This document shows, one piece after another, positions 26,009-34,069 of a stretch of DNA of 64,000 nucleotides. The translations under genes and the position numbers were made by a program. The notes under the pieces are model-generated. The model was not told the origin of the DNA. It worked only from the letters and a program-made list of their open reading frames with translations, and made no database searches. This stretch comes from Virgibacillus necropolis (GTDB lineage Bacteria; Bacillota; Bacilli; Bacillales; Amphibacillaceae): assembly GCF_002224365.1 (NCBI RefSeq), contig NZ_CP022437.1:3038001-3102000 (forward strand), given 5' to 3'. Positions within the stretch are counted from its first letter, which is position 1; each line of letters starts with the position of its first letter.

Positions 26009-28066
26009 CTAATAAAGTTGTAACCAATTTATAATTCTGTTTTGTATTTTGTTTGATGGTATTTTAATCTCTCTTTCAATGTTACTTAAATAGGAAGAAG
26101 ATATTTCAAGCTCTTCCGCTACTTGTAATAAGGTAAGCCCTAGTTTTCTTCGGATATCTTTTATTTGTTCTCCGATGTTTCCCATATTCTTTTGTCCTGA
26201 AAAATCTCGATTGCTGGAAGGCTTATGTTGAACCTTTTGTTTCTTTTCAATCGGCCGATATTGTTCTTTAATTGTCTTGGGGGGATCAATAAGAACGGTC
26301 GAGTTTCCCCATACTCGAGCCCACCCCTTATTAGATGCAATGGATTCATGCCATTTTTCATACTGCCAGGAAGCAATAACCCCATCTTCAAGTAATCTGT
26401 CAAAAGCTTGTTCCAATCTATCTCTCGTACGGGACGGTGCTCGCTCATTCATTTTTTCACCAGTTGCATCCAATAGAGTACTTATTTTGTGAGGTTGCAA
26501 GTAGTCTCCTCTCCTTGCTTGAGTCCTCCACCTCCAACTTAGGTACCTTATAAGCTTTTTTTCCCATCTTTCCTGATAAGGGTTATATTGCAACGCTTGG
26601 ATAGGAAGAAGGGCAACTTGTCTACCCGAACCATTAAGATATTTGCCAAACACTTCATCGACAGTGAACATGAATTTTTTTTCTAGTGCGTGCTTTCCAA
26701 TAATATAATCTTCATTATTGTGATCTTTAAAAATAAACGCACGACCTTGGAGTTGCCTATGGACAGCTTTACCTTTTTCATAAACAATGGCCTTATCCAA
26801 ATTAATCCACAAGTTTTGTATTTTGGAAAGCGCTTTCAAAATTTGCTCTCGTTGGTAATTTTCATACCCACCTCTGCGACCGTTCCCACCAAGTTTAGGC
26901 TTTAAACCGCGAATGGATAATATGTCATCTAGATGAATTTCTACAGTACCTTTGTGATTCTTTGCCTTTGAGAGGAAAAAGCTGCAAAGTGCATCATACA
27001 CATCGACATCTAGCTCCGATAATTCTTTTGCTTGATCCCAAGACTCTTGTACCACTTTATGATAATCTGCTATATTTTTTATATCGATTTTAAATGGAAT
27101 TAGTTGAACCACGCCTTCGATAGTTCCTTTACTTAGTTTAGCTGTAGGCCATTGTTTATCATCATAACTTTTAAAGCTTTTTATAGAAAGTGCCTCTCTT
27201 ACTGATTGATATGGAGCGTTACTCATTACAAGGAAGTTGCCTTGATCAATTAATGTAAATGTCATATCATTTCTCGAATTGTCTCCTAACAAGAGGTCTT
27301 CTTCGAGATCAAGTAATTGTTTTGTTCTTTTAATTGAAATGCTTTTTATATTCATTGAAGATATAACTTTCTTCACCCAAGCTTCTGTGTACTCGTTTAT
27401 AACATTTAGGAATTTTAAATTAAAAGTTGAATCTTCAGCCAAACTATTTGTAATATATTTATAGAATAGTTCATTTAGTTCTTTTTCATCCAAATTCTTC
27501 AACTTATTGGAACCAATTGAACCTTCCATATCTTCAAGTACCCAATCTGTCAGATGAACTTGAAACCAATTACAAAAGTCCTCCCAGACTGTATTATTAA
27601 CCAGGAACGAATCATTTTTCAAAATAGTATCGAACTTTTGTATCAATTGATCAATAAAATAATTCTTCTTTAATTTGGGGTGATATTTAATAGAAGCCCC
27701 TGTATAATCCTCATATTTCTTTAATAAATAAGTAACAATATTTTTTGCTATCAGTAGAATTAATTCATTCCTAGCTGCAAGACGTAACTTAAGAAAAAGG
27801 TCTTCGTTTTCGTGGTATGATTGCTCCCAAACAATAAATGTATTGGAATTATTATTTTCTCGGAAGACTGGCATGCTTGGTATATTTTCCTTGGATGTAT
27901 TAAGTGGCTTTGAGATAGTTCGGTCATCGAGTTTCACTTCTTGGTCATAAATACATATTACGTAAAAGTTTTTGATCTTACTTGACCAACTTTTGGATAA
28001 GTATTTAACTCCATTATTAGAACAAACAACATCATCTGTTTGAACAATATTATTACTTTCCAACAT
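26009..28066 (-). CDS. XRE-tailed large protein, replication-initiator-like
   Basis: A 685-residue protein I do not recognise by name. Its C-terminal 55 residues form an XRE-type helix-turn-helix (IRRKLGLTLLQVAEELEISS then YLSNIEREIKIPS). The middle (about residues 345-620) has DVYDALCSFFLSKAKN, DDILSIRGLKPKLGGNGRRG and LLPIQALQY, a pattern that suggests paired winged-helix modules as in plasmid initiator proteins. A tract rich in Lys/Gln/Ser links this to the XRE domain. The N-terminal 340 residues have no clear motif. It stands alone between non-coding repeats. A role in replication of a lost plasmid or in regulation is inference. Confidence 0.6.
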   Translation of the reverse strand: MLESNNIVQTDDVVCSNNGVKYLSKSWSSKIKNFYVICIYDQEVKLDDRTISKPLNTSKENIPSMPVFRENNNSNTFIVWEQSYHENEDLFLKLRLAARNELILLIAKNIVTYLLKKYEDYTGASIKYHPKLKKNYFIDQLIQKFDTILKNDSFLVNNTVWEDFCNWFQVHLTDWVLEDMEGSIGSNKLKNLDEKELNELFYKYITNSLAEDSTFNLKFLNVINEYTEAWVKKVISSMNIKSISIKRTKQLLDLEEDLLLGDNSRNDMTFTLIDQGNFLVMSNAPYQSVREALSIKSFKSYDDKQWPTAKLSKGTIEGVVQLIPFKIDIKNIADYHKVVQESWDQAKELSELDVDVYDALCSFFLSKAKNHKGTVEIHLDDILSIRGLKPKLGGNGRRGGYENYQREQILKALSKIQNLWINLDKAIVYEKGKAVHRQLQGRAFIFKDHNNEDYIIGKHALEKKFMFTVDEVFGKYLNGSGRQVALLPIQALQYNPYQERWEKKLIRYLSWRWRTQARRGDYLQPHKISTLLDATGEKMNERAPSRTRDRLEQAFDRLLEDGVIASWQYEKWHESIASNKGWARVWGNSTVLIDPPKTIKEQYRPIEKKQKVQHKPSSNRDFSGQKNMGNIGEQIKDIRRKLGLTLLQVAEELEISSSYLSNIEREIKIPSNKIQNRIINWLQLY

Positions 28067-28172
28067 GAACTCCTCCCGACTAATAAATTATAATCATTCT
28101 ATCATACCTTTTCTTCAAATTCTATATCTTCAAATTACTTAAATTTTCATAATCAAACCTCTTAACAGCAAA

Positions 28173-28213
28173 TGCCTGCCACTCGAAACTATTCTTGTTT
28201 CGAGTAACAGGCA
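28173..28213. repeat. hairpin repeat family B, copy 1
   Basis: TGCCTGCCACTCGAAAC and GTTTCGAGTAACAGGCA form a near-perfect hairpin. A second copy with the same arms lies at 30312-30360. Here it lies just past the CocE/NonD remnant. Confidence 0.75.
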
Positions 28214-28229
28214 CTAATGTTTTCTTCCT

Positions 28230-28746
28230 CTATACCAAATCCCTAGGAATTTTAGTTTCCCACGTTTTGGTGAAAATTTCCTTATCACTTTCAAAAGCTG
28301 TCATTGTATTGGTTAAATAAAAGTTTGTTTCATCACTCGTCATTTCGCTGAAGGTTTTTAATCTTGTTTGCCAATCGTCTCTTCCTACATTTAATTCCCA
28401 TTCACAGTTGACACGTGCAGATAACGGATTGTCTCCCTTTATATTTTTTTTCCTGGTTCTAACGGTTCAGGATGTTCATGAGAGTTTCGATGTGTCAAAT
28501 TCAGGACGCCCCAACTAATTAATGTTGATTCACCTGTTGGTGCTTTATCACTTAATCTTACGGATAATAATGCATTTTCCTGATCTGACGATAATTCAGC
28601 GTTAAATATAGGATGACCTAATAATTCTACAGTTTCTTTAAAAGGTTCTGAGGTAAAAACTACAGATTTCCCATTTTCTAAACGTTGGTCAGAGGGGTAA
28701 TCTCCTGGTTGACCAAAAGGACAAAATACTCCCGCATAATAGCCAT
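28230..28746 (-). pseudogene. C-terminal remnant of a CocE/NonD-type hydrolase
   Basis: The minus strand translates, with an in-frame stop and a frame change, to the C-terminal beta-sandwich (PepX_C-like) of CocE/NonD hydrolases. Starting near 28746, GYYAGVFCPFGQPGDYPSDQ leads through VFTSEPFKETVELLGHPIF, LLSVRLSDKAPTGES and WGVLNLTHRNSHEHPEPLEP to a stop at GKKI. In another frame GDNPLSARVNCEWELNVGRD and IPRDLV complete the usual C terminus at 28230. The catalytic N-terminal alpha/beta-hydrolase domain is absent and the segment between the two frames is deleted. So this is a decayed gene, not a functional enzyme. Confidence 0.78.
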
Positions 28747-28865
28747 GTTAGTTCAAACGCTAGTAATCTCTCCTTTCTGTTTAATGAATGTATTTTTTCA
28801 ATGAACATGTTCATATTAACAAAATAATTAGATCTGTAAAATTTTCATTTGGAAAAAGGCAAACA

Positions 28866-28908
28866 AAAAAAGTAGCTATCCCCTTCATGATAGGATAGCT
28901 ACTTTTTT
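28866..28908. terminator. terminator downstream of CsbD gene
   Basis: AAAAAGTAGCTATCC and GGATAGCTACTTTTT form a 15-bp stem with T-tracts on both sides. It lies about 60 bp past the CsbD stop codon. Confidence 0.8.
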
Positions 28909-28966
28909 GATTTATACCGGAATCCACTATTCATTTTGCTTCTTAGATTGCCCAGTTTCCATTCTT

Positions 28967-29167
28967 TTATTTTTTATTTTCATTTCGATTAGAAAACTTT
29001 TCTTTCGTCTCGCCCACTTCGTTCTGAGCCTCTCCTCTTACTTTGTCAAACTTTCCTTCTGACTTTCTATTATTATCATTTGTTATATTTCCCCATTGCT
29101 CTTTTGCCTCACCTTTTACCTTATTCCCAAATCCTTTTGCTTTATCTTTATAACCATCATTCGCCAT
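28967..29167 (-). CDS. CsbD-family small stress protein
   Basis: A 66-residue, highly charged, hydrophilic protein with the CsbD signature: DKAKGFGNKVKGEAKEQWGN followed by KFDKVRGEAQNEVGETKEKF. CsbD is a general-stress protein of unknown biochemical function. The ATG at 29167 has a perfect GGAGGT upstream; the longer frame to 29182 has no such site. A sigma-B-like promoter lies upstream, in agreement with the regulation known for B. subtilis csbD. Confidence 0.88.
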   Translation of the reverse strand: MANDGYKDKAKGFGNKVKGEAKEQWGNITNDNNRKSEGKFDKVRGEAQNEVGETKEKFSNRNENKK

Positions 29168-29201
29168 GCTAAAAACCTCCATTAAAAGTTATATAATACC
29201 A

Positions 29202-29227
29202 ATACCTCTTTTACAAATTCATTAAAC
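29202..29227 (-). promoter_or_regulatory. sigma-B-type promoter of CsbD gene
   Basis: Minus strand GTTTAA (29222-29227), 14 bp, AGGTAT (29202-29207). The Bacillus sigma-B consensus is GTTTAA-N12-15-GGGTAT, so 11 of 12 positions agree. It lies about 35 bp upstream of the start codon. Confidence 0.7.
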
Positions 29228-29288
29228 AAGAAATCTACAAATCTAAGTCGAATTGCTATAGTTATATAAAAAAATTGGGGGAATTTGC

Positions 29289-29471
29289 TTGGAAACACAA
29301 GAGGTCACTGTAGAACCACAAAAGAAAAAGCGCCACAAAAAGAAAATAATTCTTATCACGCTAGGGGTACTAGTTACGAATGCTGTTATTTTGCTTATTT
29401 TTGTGAACGTATACATAAATAGGTCACTTGCGCAGGTAAAATTGAGTTATCGTCGCTTACGAATGAAGTGA
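29289..29471 (+). CDS. short ORF with one membrane segment, possibly a gene fragment
   Basis: A 60-residue frame from a TTG codon. A Lys-rich stretch (QKKKRHKKK) is followed by one strong transmembrane helix (about residues 20-43). It looks like the membrane anchor of a larger cell-surface protein. A one-base shift after the anchor would continue as ELSSLTNEVIHFLL before another stop, so it may be a truncated gene. The 240 bp that follow (to 29715) hold no supported gene. Confidence 0.3.
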   Translation: METQEVTVEPQKKKRHKKKIILITLGVLVTNAVILLIFVNVYINRSLAQVKLSYRRLRMK

Positions 29472-29715
29472 TCCACTTTTTATTATAATGCAGTATGTCC
29501 TCATACCTCCTCAAAATCACTGTTTCAATAGAGCAGATCGTATGTCCGCCAATTCCAGCTACAAGGTGTATTGAATAAGCAATTAAACTAATACGGAAAC
29601 AACCTAATTCATATTAGAGAATCCTTTTTTCTACGTGTGAAATGTAACAAATTGTTTTAATTGGTCTCTATCCAGATATTTAATTTTAATTATCAAACAT
29701 TTCTTTTTTAGAAAT

Positions 29716-30222
29716 TCAAGTACTGATATCTTCCCATCCATAAACTAATAATTTCAAGTTATCATCAGCCATTTTGATGGATGTACTATCTATAATTTCA
29801 GCTCCCATTGCTTCATAGAAGTGACAAGATTTATTTTCCTCTAACACTTTAACAATAACTGAATGGAAATTTAAACTCTCAAATTCAGTAAAGAGTCTTT
29901 TCAATAATTTTTTTCCTATCCCTAAACCTTGAAATTTTTTCAAAATATAAATAGAAGTTACATCACCATCATATCCTTGGTATTCTCCTAATTTCACATT
30001 ACCTCCACTGGTAAATCCGATAATTTTCTCATCATCATTTACTGCGACAAACACAGAATCATTTTTTCTGGAAATATTATTCACCCATAACTTTGTTCTT
30101 TGTTCATATGAGAGATTCGTTAAAAATTTTTCGGAAATAATATCCTTATATGTAGTTCTCCAACAATCCACGTGTACTCTAGCTATCCCTTCAGCATCAG
30201 CCACCGTTGCCTTTCTTATCAT
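29716..30222 (-). CDS. GNAT-family N-acetyltransferase
   Basis: A 168-residue GNAT protein. The N-terminal segment IRKATVADAEGIARVHVDCW is typical of the family. Motif A, the acetyl-CoA-binding loop, reads ILKKFQGLGIGKKLLKRLF (about 95-115), and motif B includes FYEAMGAEIID. The substrate is unknown. The ATG at 30222 is chosen because AAGGTGGGGG lies just upstream. Transcribed alone. Confidence 0.87.
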   Translation of the reverse strand: MIRKATVADAEGIARVHVDCWRTTYKDIISEKFLTNLSYEQRTKLWVNNISRKNDSVFVAVNDDEKIIGFTSGGNVKLGEYQGYDGDVTSIYILKKFQGLGIGKKLLKRLFTEFESLNFHSVIVKVLEENKSCHFYEAMGAEIIDSTSIKMADDNLKLLVYGWEDIST

Positions 30223-30311
30223 GTTATACCCCCACCTTTCCATATTTCAAATAATTCGATTAGGAGTATGAAAACCTAGTGAAACTCCTAGTTGGAATCT
30301 ATAAAACACCA

Positions 30312-30360
30312 AGTGCCTGTCACTCGAAACTATTCTGAGTTGTTTCAAGTGACAGGCACT
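30312..30360. repeat. hairpin repeat family B, copy 2 / terminator
   Basis: AGTGCCTGTCACTCGAAAC and GTTTCAAGTGACAGGCACT pair over nearly their whole length. Same family as 28173-28213. Located directly after the lipoprotein stop codon, where it probably terminates transcription. Confidence 0.78.
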
Positions 30361-30362
30361 GT

Positions 30363-31322
30363 TTATTGTTGTGATTGTGCTTGTTGTTCTGATTGTTGTT
30401 GTGCTTGTTGTAGTTGCTCCATACTAACTACTTGCGCCTTTTTCTTAACATCTTTTGGAACCGTGACTTTTTCATCCACTTTTCCTTTGATATCCATAGA
30501 TATATCCATGTCGATTGTCATGTTAGCACCATTCATTGACATTTCCATCGTCATTTGCTGATCCATTTTCTTTTGTTCAAATGTTTCCCTATCGATGTAA
30601 AAGGTTTGGTTCATGCTTTTAATTTTCATGTTTTCCATTACATCCGAAATACCCATTTTTTCTAATTGTTGCATCGTACCCTTAGCTTGCTCTTTTACAA
30701 TATCCATTACCTTTGACGAAGCTTCTTCGTTAAGATCCAATTCTACTACATACAAATCGTCCTGTTCTTTCATTGTAATAAATTCACTTGATTTATCTTC
30801 CCCTGAAAGTTCATCTAACATCTTTGTAAATTGCTCCATTGTCTCGGATGGGTTTTGTCCCTGACTTTGCGCTTGAAGCTGATCAAGGTTCATTCCTTCG
30901 ATTGCAATCCATTGATCTTGTGGGGCTTTTGTATACATCGTACCGTCTACATAGTAATTTTCAACAGGTACTTCTTGACCCTGCATGGTCATATTACCAG
31001 TCATGTGCATGGTTATCGGATCCATCGTCGTTTTTGTATCAATTGTGAACTTCTGATCGATTGTTTGTTTTTGTTCGCCCTTTGATGCATTTATGGTCTG
31101 AATTCCATCCACTACATACTGCATTCCTGGCCAATCCTGCATAGCCTCGCTTGATTTCGTGATAACTTGTTGCGGTGTTAGTTCTTCTTTCTTTTCCTCT
31201 GATTTTGGCGCTTCTTCATTTGATGCGCTCCCGTTTCCACTGGTGCTTTCACTTTGACCACCACACGCGACTAGAATTGTAAGCATAGTCATTACTAAAA
31301 CAGTAATTACAATTTTTTTCAC
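30363..31322 (-). CDS. DUF6612-type lipoprotein
   Basis: A 319-residue secreted lipoprotein. The signal peptide MKKIVITVLVMTMLTILVAC ends in the lipobox LVAC, with lipidation expected at Cys20. A Ser/Glu/Lys-rich linker follows, then a beta-rich domain of the LppX/LprG-like or DUF6612 kind with internal pairs of YVVDGIQTINAS and FTIDTKTTMDPITMHMTG. The C terminus is a Gln-rich tail (QQAQQQSEQQAQSQQ). The start is GTG at 31322 with GGAGGGG 8 bp upstream. Function is unknown; such proteins sit on the outer face of the membrane and may bind lipid. Confidence 0.8.
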   Translation of the reverse strand: MKKIVITVLVMTMLTILVACGGQSESTSGNGSASNEEAPKSEEKKEELTPQQVITKSSEAMQDWPGMQYVVDGIQTINASKGEQKQTIDQKFTIDTKTTMDPITMHMTGNMTMQGQEVPVENYYVDGTMYTKAPQDQWIAIEGMNLDQLQAQSQGQNPSETMEQFTKMLDELSGEDKSSEFITMKEQDDLYVVELDLNEEASSKVMDIVKEQAKGTMQQLEKMGISDVMENMKIKSMNQTFYIDRETFEQKKMDQQMTMEMSMNGANMTIDMDISMDIKGKVDEKVTVPKDVKKKAQVVSMEQLQQAQQQSEQQAQSQQ

Positions 31323-31578
31323 TCCGTATTCCCCTCCATGATAAGTATTCCTTTGTTTAGTACCCTACTTTTTGAAGGAACTAACTTAATCTTAAAATAA
31401 TTAGAAAATATTCGTTTAAACCATCAACATACTATACGAAAAGATACAGGAAAGGTTTCAATCAATTTCACTTCGAAAATTTATGATTAAAGTAAGTAAA
31501 ACTTTTATCTCTTCATTTAAATTTCTAATCATTTAACTCTTACTGATAAACCATCACTTGATTTATAAATTATACAAT

Positions 31579-32418
31579 TTACTCAGACCAATGATCAGGA
31601 ATGCTTAAAGAAGCTGGTAATTTCGTATTCACATTGCCCTTAGCCGAGTTAACTTGTGCTTGCGTAAGAAAGATACTCCCTATAAGATTAGCACCGCTTA
31701 GATTAGCGTCTCTAAGGTCTGCACCGATAAGATCAGTTACTCTCATGTCAGAATCCCTGAGGTCTGAGGCTATAAGTATAGCTCCTCTTAAGTTAGCTCC
31801 CCTAAGGTCAGCGCCTTTTAAATTTGCACCTATGAGGTCACTTCCCCTGCTAATTTTTTTCTGTTTTTTCTTATGTCGTGCTTGGGCACGTACAAGTTCA
31901 CTTGTCTGTTGAAGTAAACTATTAACGATCGCTCGATGAGCTGGTATATTAAGGTTTAAGATAGATGTTGGATTTAAATTAGTAAAATATTCCGTTTCTT
32001 CTAGAGCGACCTCCAAATCTTTGTAAATAGGTTGAGCATCTTCCAAACTAAGTGCTTCATTTAAGTAATGAAGCATCTCATGAAGTTGTTGCATAATAGG
32101 AAATACCTCAAACATTTCCTTTGCTACCGCTTGACTTTCTCGCCAATCGTTTCCAGAATAGGTGACTTGAGATACCTTTTGACCTGCACCAAAGCATTCA
32201 TATACAGCACAGCCTCGAAAGCCCTTTTTTCTAAGGTTTTTATGAATACCACAGCGATAATCTGATTGCAAATTTACACAAGGAGTACCCCGATCTTTAT
32301 CAACGGCAAAATCAGCTGACTTTGTATAAGGCAAAGCTACACAGCACAAGCCAAAACAATTTTCACAGTCCGCACTTAAATCATTACGAATATTGTTGTT
32401 CGCTAATTGATTAGACAA
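31579..32418 (-). CDS. Cys-rich pentapeptide-repeat protein
   Basis: A 279-residue protein with two parts. The N-terminal ~70 residues are Cys-rich (DCENCFGLCCVALPY, PCVNLQSDYRCGIHKN, GCAVYECFG), resembling a metal-binding cluster region. A helical middle follows, then from about 198 to 262 a run of pentapeptide repeats (A[N/D]LxG type, as in GANLKGADLRGANLRGA), which fold as a right-handed beta helix. The start is TTG at 32418 after AAGGAAGTG. Role unknown. Gyrase protection, as in Qnr/MfpA, is possible but unsupported because the repeat run is short. Confidence 0.8.
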   Translation of the reverse strand: MSNQLANNNIRNDLSADCENCFGLCCVALPYTKSADFAVDKDRGTPCVNLQSDYRCGIHKNLRKKGFRGCAVYECFGAGQKVSQVTYSGNDWRESQAVAKEMFEVFPIMQQLHEMLHYLNEALSLEDAQPIYKDLEVALEETEYFTNLNPTSILNLNIPAHRAIVNSLLQQTSELVRAQARHKKKQKKISRGSDLIGANLKGADLRGANLRGAILIASDLRDSDMRVTDLIGADLRDANLSGANLIGSIFLTQAQVNSAKGNVNTKLPASLSIPDHWSE

Positions 32419-32574
32419 TACTTACACTTCCTTTTCATTTCCGTTAATTATTTCTTTTCTATTATTGTAATCTGTACTTAAAGTAACTGCAAAAATTACA
32501 AATATTGCAACCAATTTAGAAGTATTTGTAGACAAAATTTTAGTTACAAGTTATTTGACACGTTTAATTCAGCC

Positions 32575-32982
32575 TTAAGTCTCGCTCTGGCCCTTTTCCT
32601 GATACCACCGAATAATCCTCCATTTTTCATCCGTGCCTTTACGCCAAACTTCTAGATTTAAGGCTCTTACCATTCTCTCTTCATCTCGATAAGTAATCTC
32701 ATAAGATACTGCCGCCTGATTTTCATGTTGTGGCACAATTTGCAAGCCCGAAAAAATAAATTGCATTTTTTTACCGTTGAAATGATTGGCCGCTTCCTTA
32801 TTTCCTTCTTTAATCTGGTCAGCGTTAAAATTTTCTACTTGCCCTACCCTCGGCATATAGAGTGACCCTTGAAAATCATCCGCATATAAAGCATTCATTT
32901 CTTCATAGTTGCCATCCGCAAATTCCTGATGTAACTCCATTAATCTATATACTTTCGTTGATAACTCTGATTCCAGACCCAT
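32575..32982 (-). CDS. SnoaL/NTF2-like protein
   Basis: A 135-residue cone-fold protein of the SnoaL-like/NTF2 superfamily, with YEEMNALYADDFQGSLYMPR at the N-terminal side and EVWRKGTDEKWRIIRWYQE in the last strands. Such proteins bind small hydrophobic ligands or catalyse isomerisations; nothing defines the ligand here. A perfect AGGAGG precedes the ATG. Confidence 0.75.
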   Translation of the reverse strand: MGLESELSTKVYRLMELHQEFADGNYEEMNALYADDFQGSLYMPRVGQVENFNADQIKEGNKEAANHFNGKKMQFIFSGLQIVPQHENQAAVSYEITYRDEERMVRALNLEVWRKGTDEKWRIIRWYQEKGQSET

Positions 32983-33073
32983 TTGTTAACCTCCTGCAAT
33001 TATAGTTACGACATTGAACTTATGGTTTCTTTCTCCAACTTTATATAGGGCGCATTTTTATTACTTATGCGTA

Positions 33074-33814
33074 TCACTCCTCGTACCGATCATGATGGCG
33101 CCACCATTCATATGTTGCTGTTTGATCGATCTTTGGAGGTGAATTTTCCCATAACTCTTGTCGCCCACGTGGAGAAATATCCAAATAGCTCCAATTACTA
33201 CCTAAGTATTCAACCCCCCGCGCCCAAGTTGAATAGGTATGATATATTCGATTGTCTTCTAATAGAAAAACACTATAACCGTGTGTTTCACCTTCCTTAG
33301 TCGTTGCTCCAAAGTCATAATTAAATTCGCTCAAAAATGATGAATACCACGGGATCGACCAGCCCATTCTAGCCTTAAATGGCTCTATCTTTTCGAGAGG
33401 CGCCCGGGATACCAAAACAAGCGTTGTGTCACGGGTATTTAAATGAACGGGATGACCCATATTGTCGACCATCATTGAACAACCATCGCAGCCTTCTTCC
33501 CAACTTGGATCGAACATAAAGTGATAAACAATGAGCTGACTTCGACCAGCAAATAATTCAAGCAAGCTTGAGGTCCCATCTGTACCATTAAATACGTAAC
33601 TTTTTGTAACTTCCATCATCGGCAACTGACGTCGTTTTTCGTTTAGCTCATCACGGGCACGAGTAAATGCTTTTTCTTTCTCTAAAAACGCCTGATGAAC
33701 CTTATGCCATTCTTCTCTTGAAACGATTCTTGGATTATTAATTTTATCGTTTCTAGATGATATACTTGCACCTTCATTAACAGGATTACAGCATCCAAGC
33801 GATTGATCATCCAT
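33074..33814 (-). CDS. DUF899 family thioredoxin-like protein
   Basis: A 246-residue DUF899 protein with a thioredoxin-like fold. Key segments are YHFMFDPSWEEGCDGCSMMV (a CxxC-type pair at the active-site position), MGWSIPWYSS and VEYLGSNWSYLDISPRGR. These proteins are often annotated as dithiol-disulfide isomerase-like. The ATG at 33814 follows AAGGAAG. The longer frame to 33850 is less likely. Confidence 0.83.
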   Translation of the reverse strand: MDDQSLGCCNPVNEGASISSRNDKINNPRIVSREEWHKVHQAFLEKEKAFTRARDELNEKRRQLPMMEVTKSYVFNGTDGTSSLLELFAGRSQLIVYHFMFDPSWEEGCDGCSMMVDNMGHPVHLNTRDTTLVLVSRAPLEKIEPFKARMGWSIPWYSSFLSEFNYDFGATTKEGETHGYSVFLLEDNRIYHTYSTWARGVEYLGSNWSYLDISPRGRQELWENSPPKIDQTATYEWWRHHDRYEE

Positions 33815-34008
33815 TATCCATCTTCCTTTCCATAATAATAATTTTTCCATTTGTTAAACCTAGATGAGCTTAATCTAAAGCATATTGGCTCGCGCATCAC
33901 TAAGTGGTCATCTGATACACCTACAATATCATATAACTTTAACTATTATTTCTTATCGATTGCTATCTAACTTCTCTATACTTATTAAAATTCCTTCTTT
34001 TTTATAAA

Positions 34009-34048
34009 AAAATATGGACGCAATCCTTATTACAGGAAAGCGTCCTTT
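34009..34048 (-). terminator. terminator after PqqB-like gene
   Basis: GGACGC (34016-34021) and GCGTCC (34039-34044) with an internal CCT/AGG pair; on the minus strand followed by ATATTTTTTTAT. It lies about 25 bp past the stop codon. Confidence 0.7.
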
Positions 34049-34069
34049 AAATTCCACCTTATTCACCAG

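Noticed and set aside
29499-29715. Possible further fragments after the 60-residue membrane ORF
   Set aside because: The minus strand gives a short protein-like run (LELADIRSALLKQ) but stops on both sides and no family could be named.
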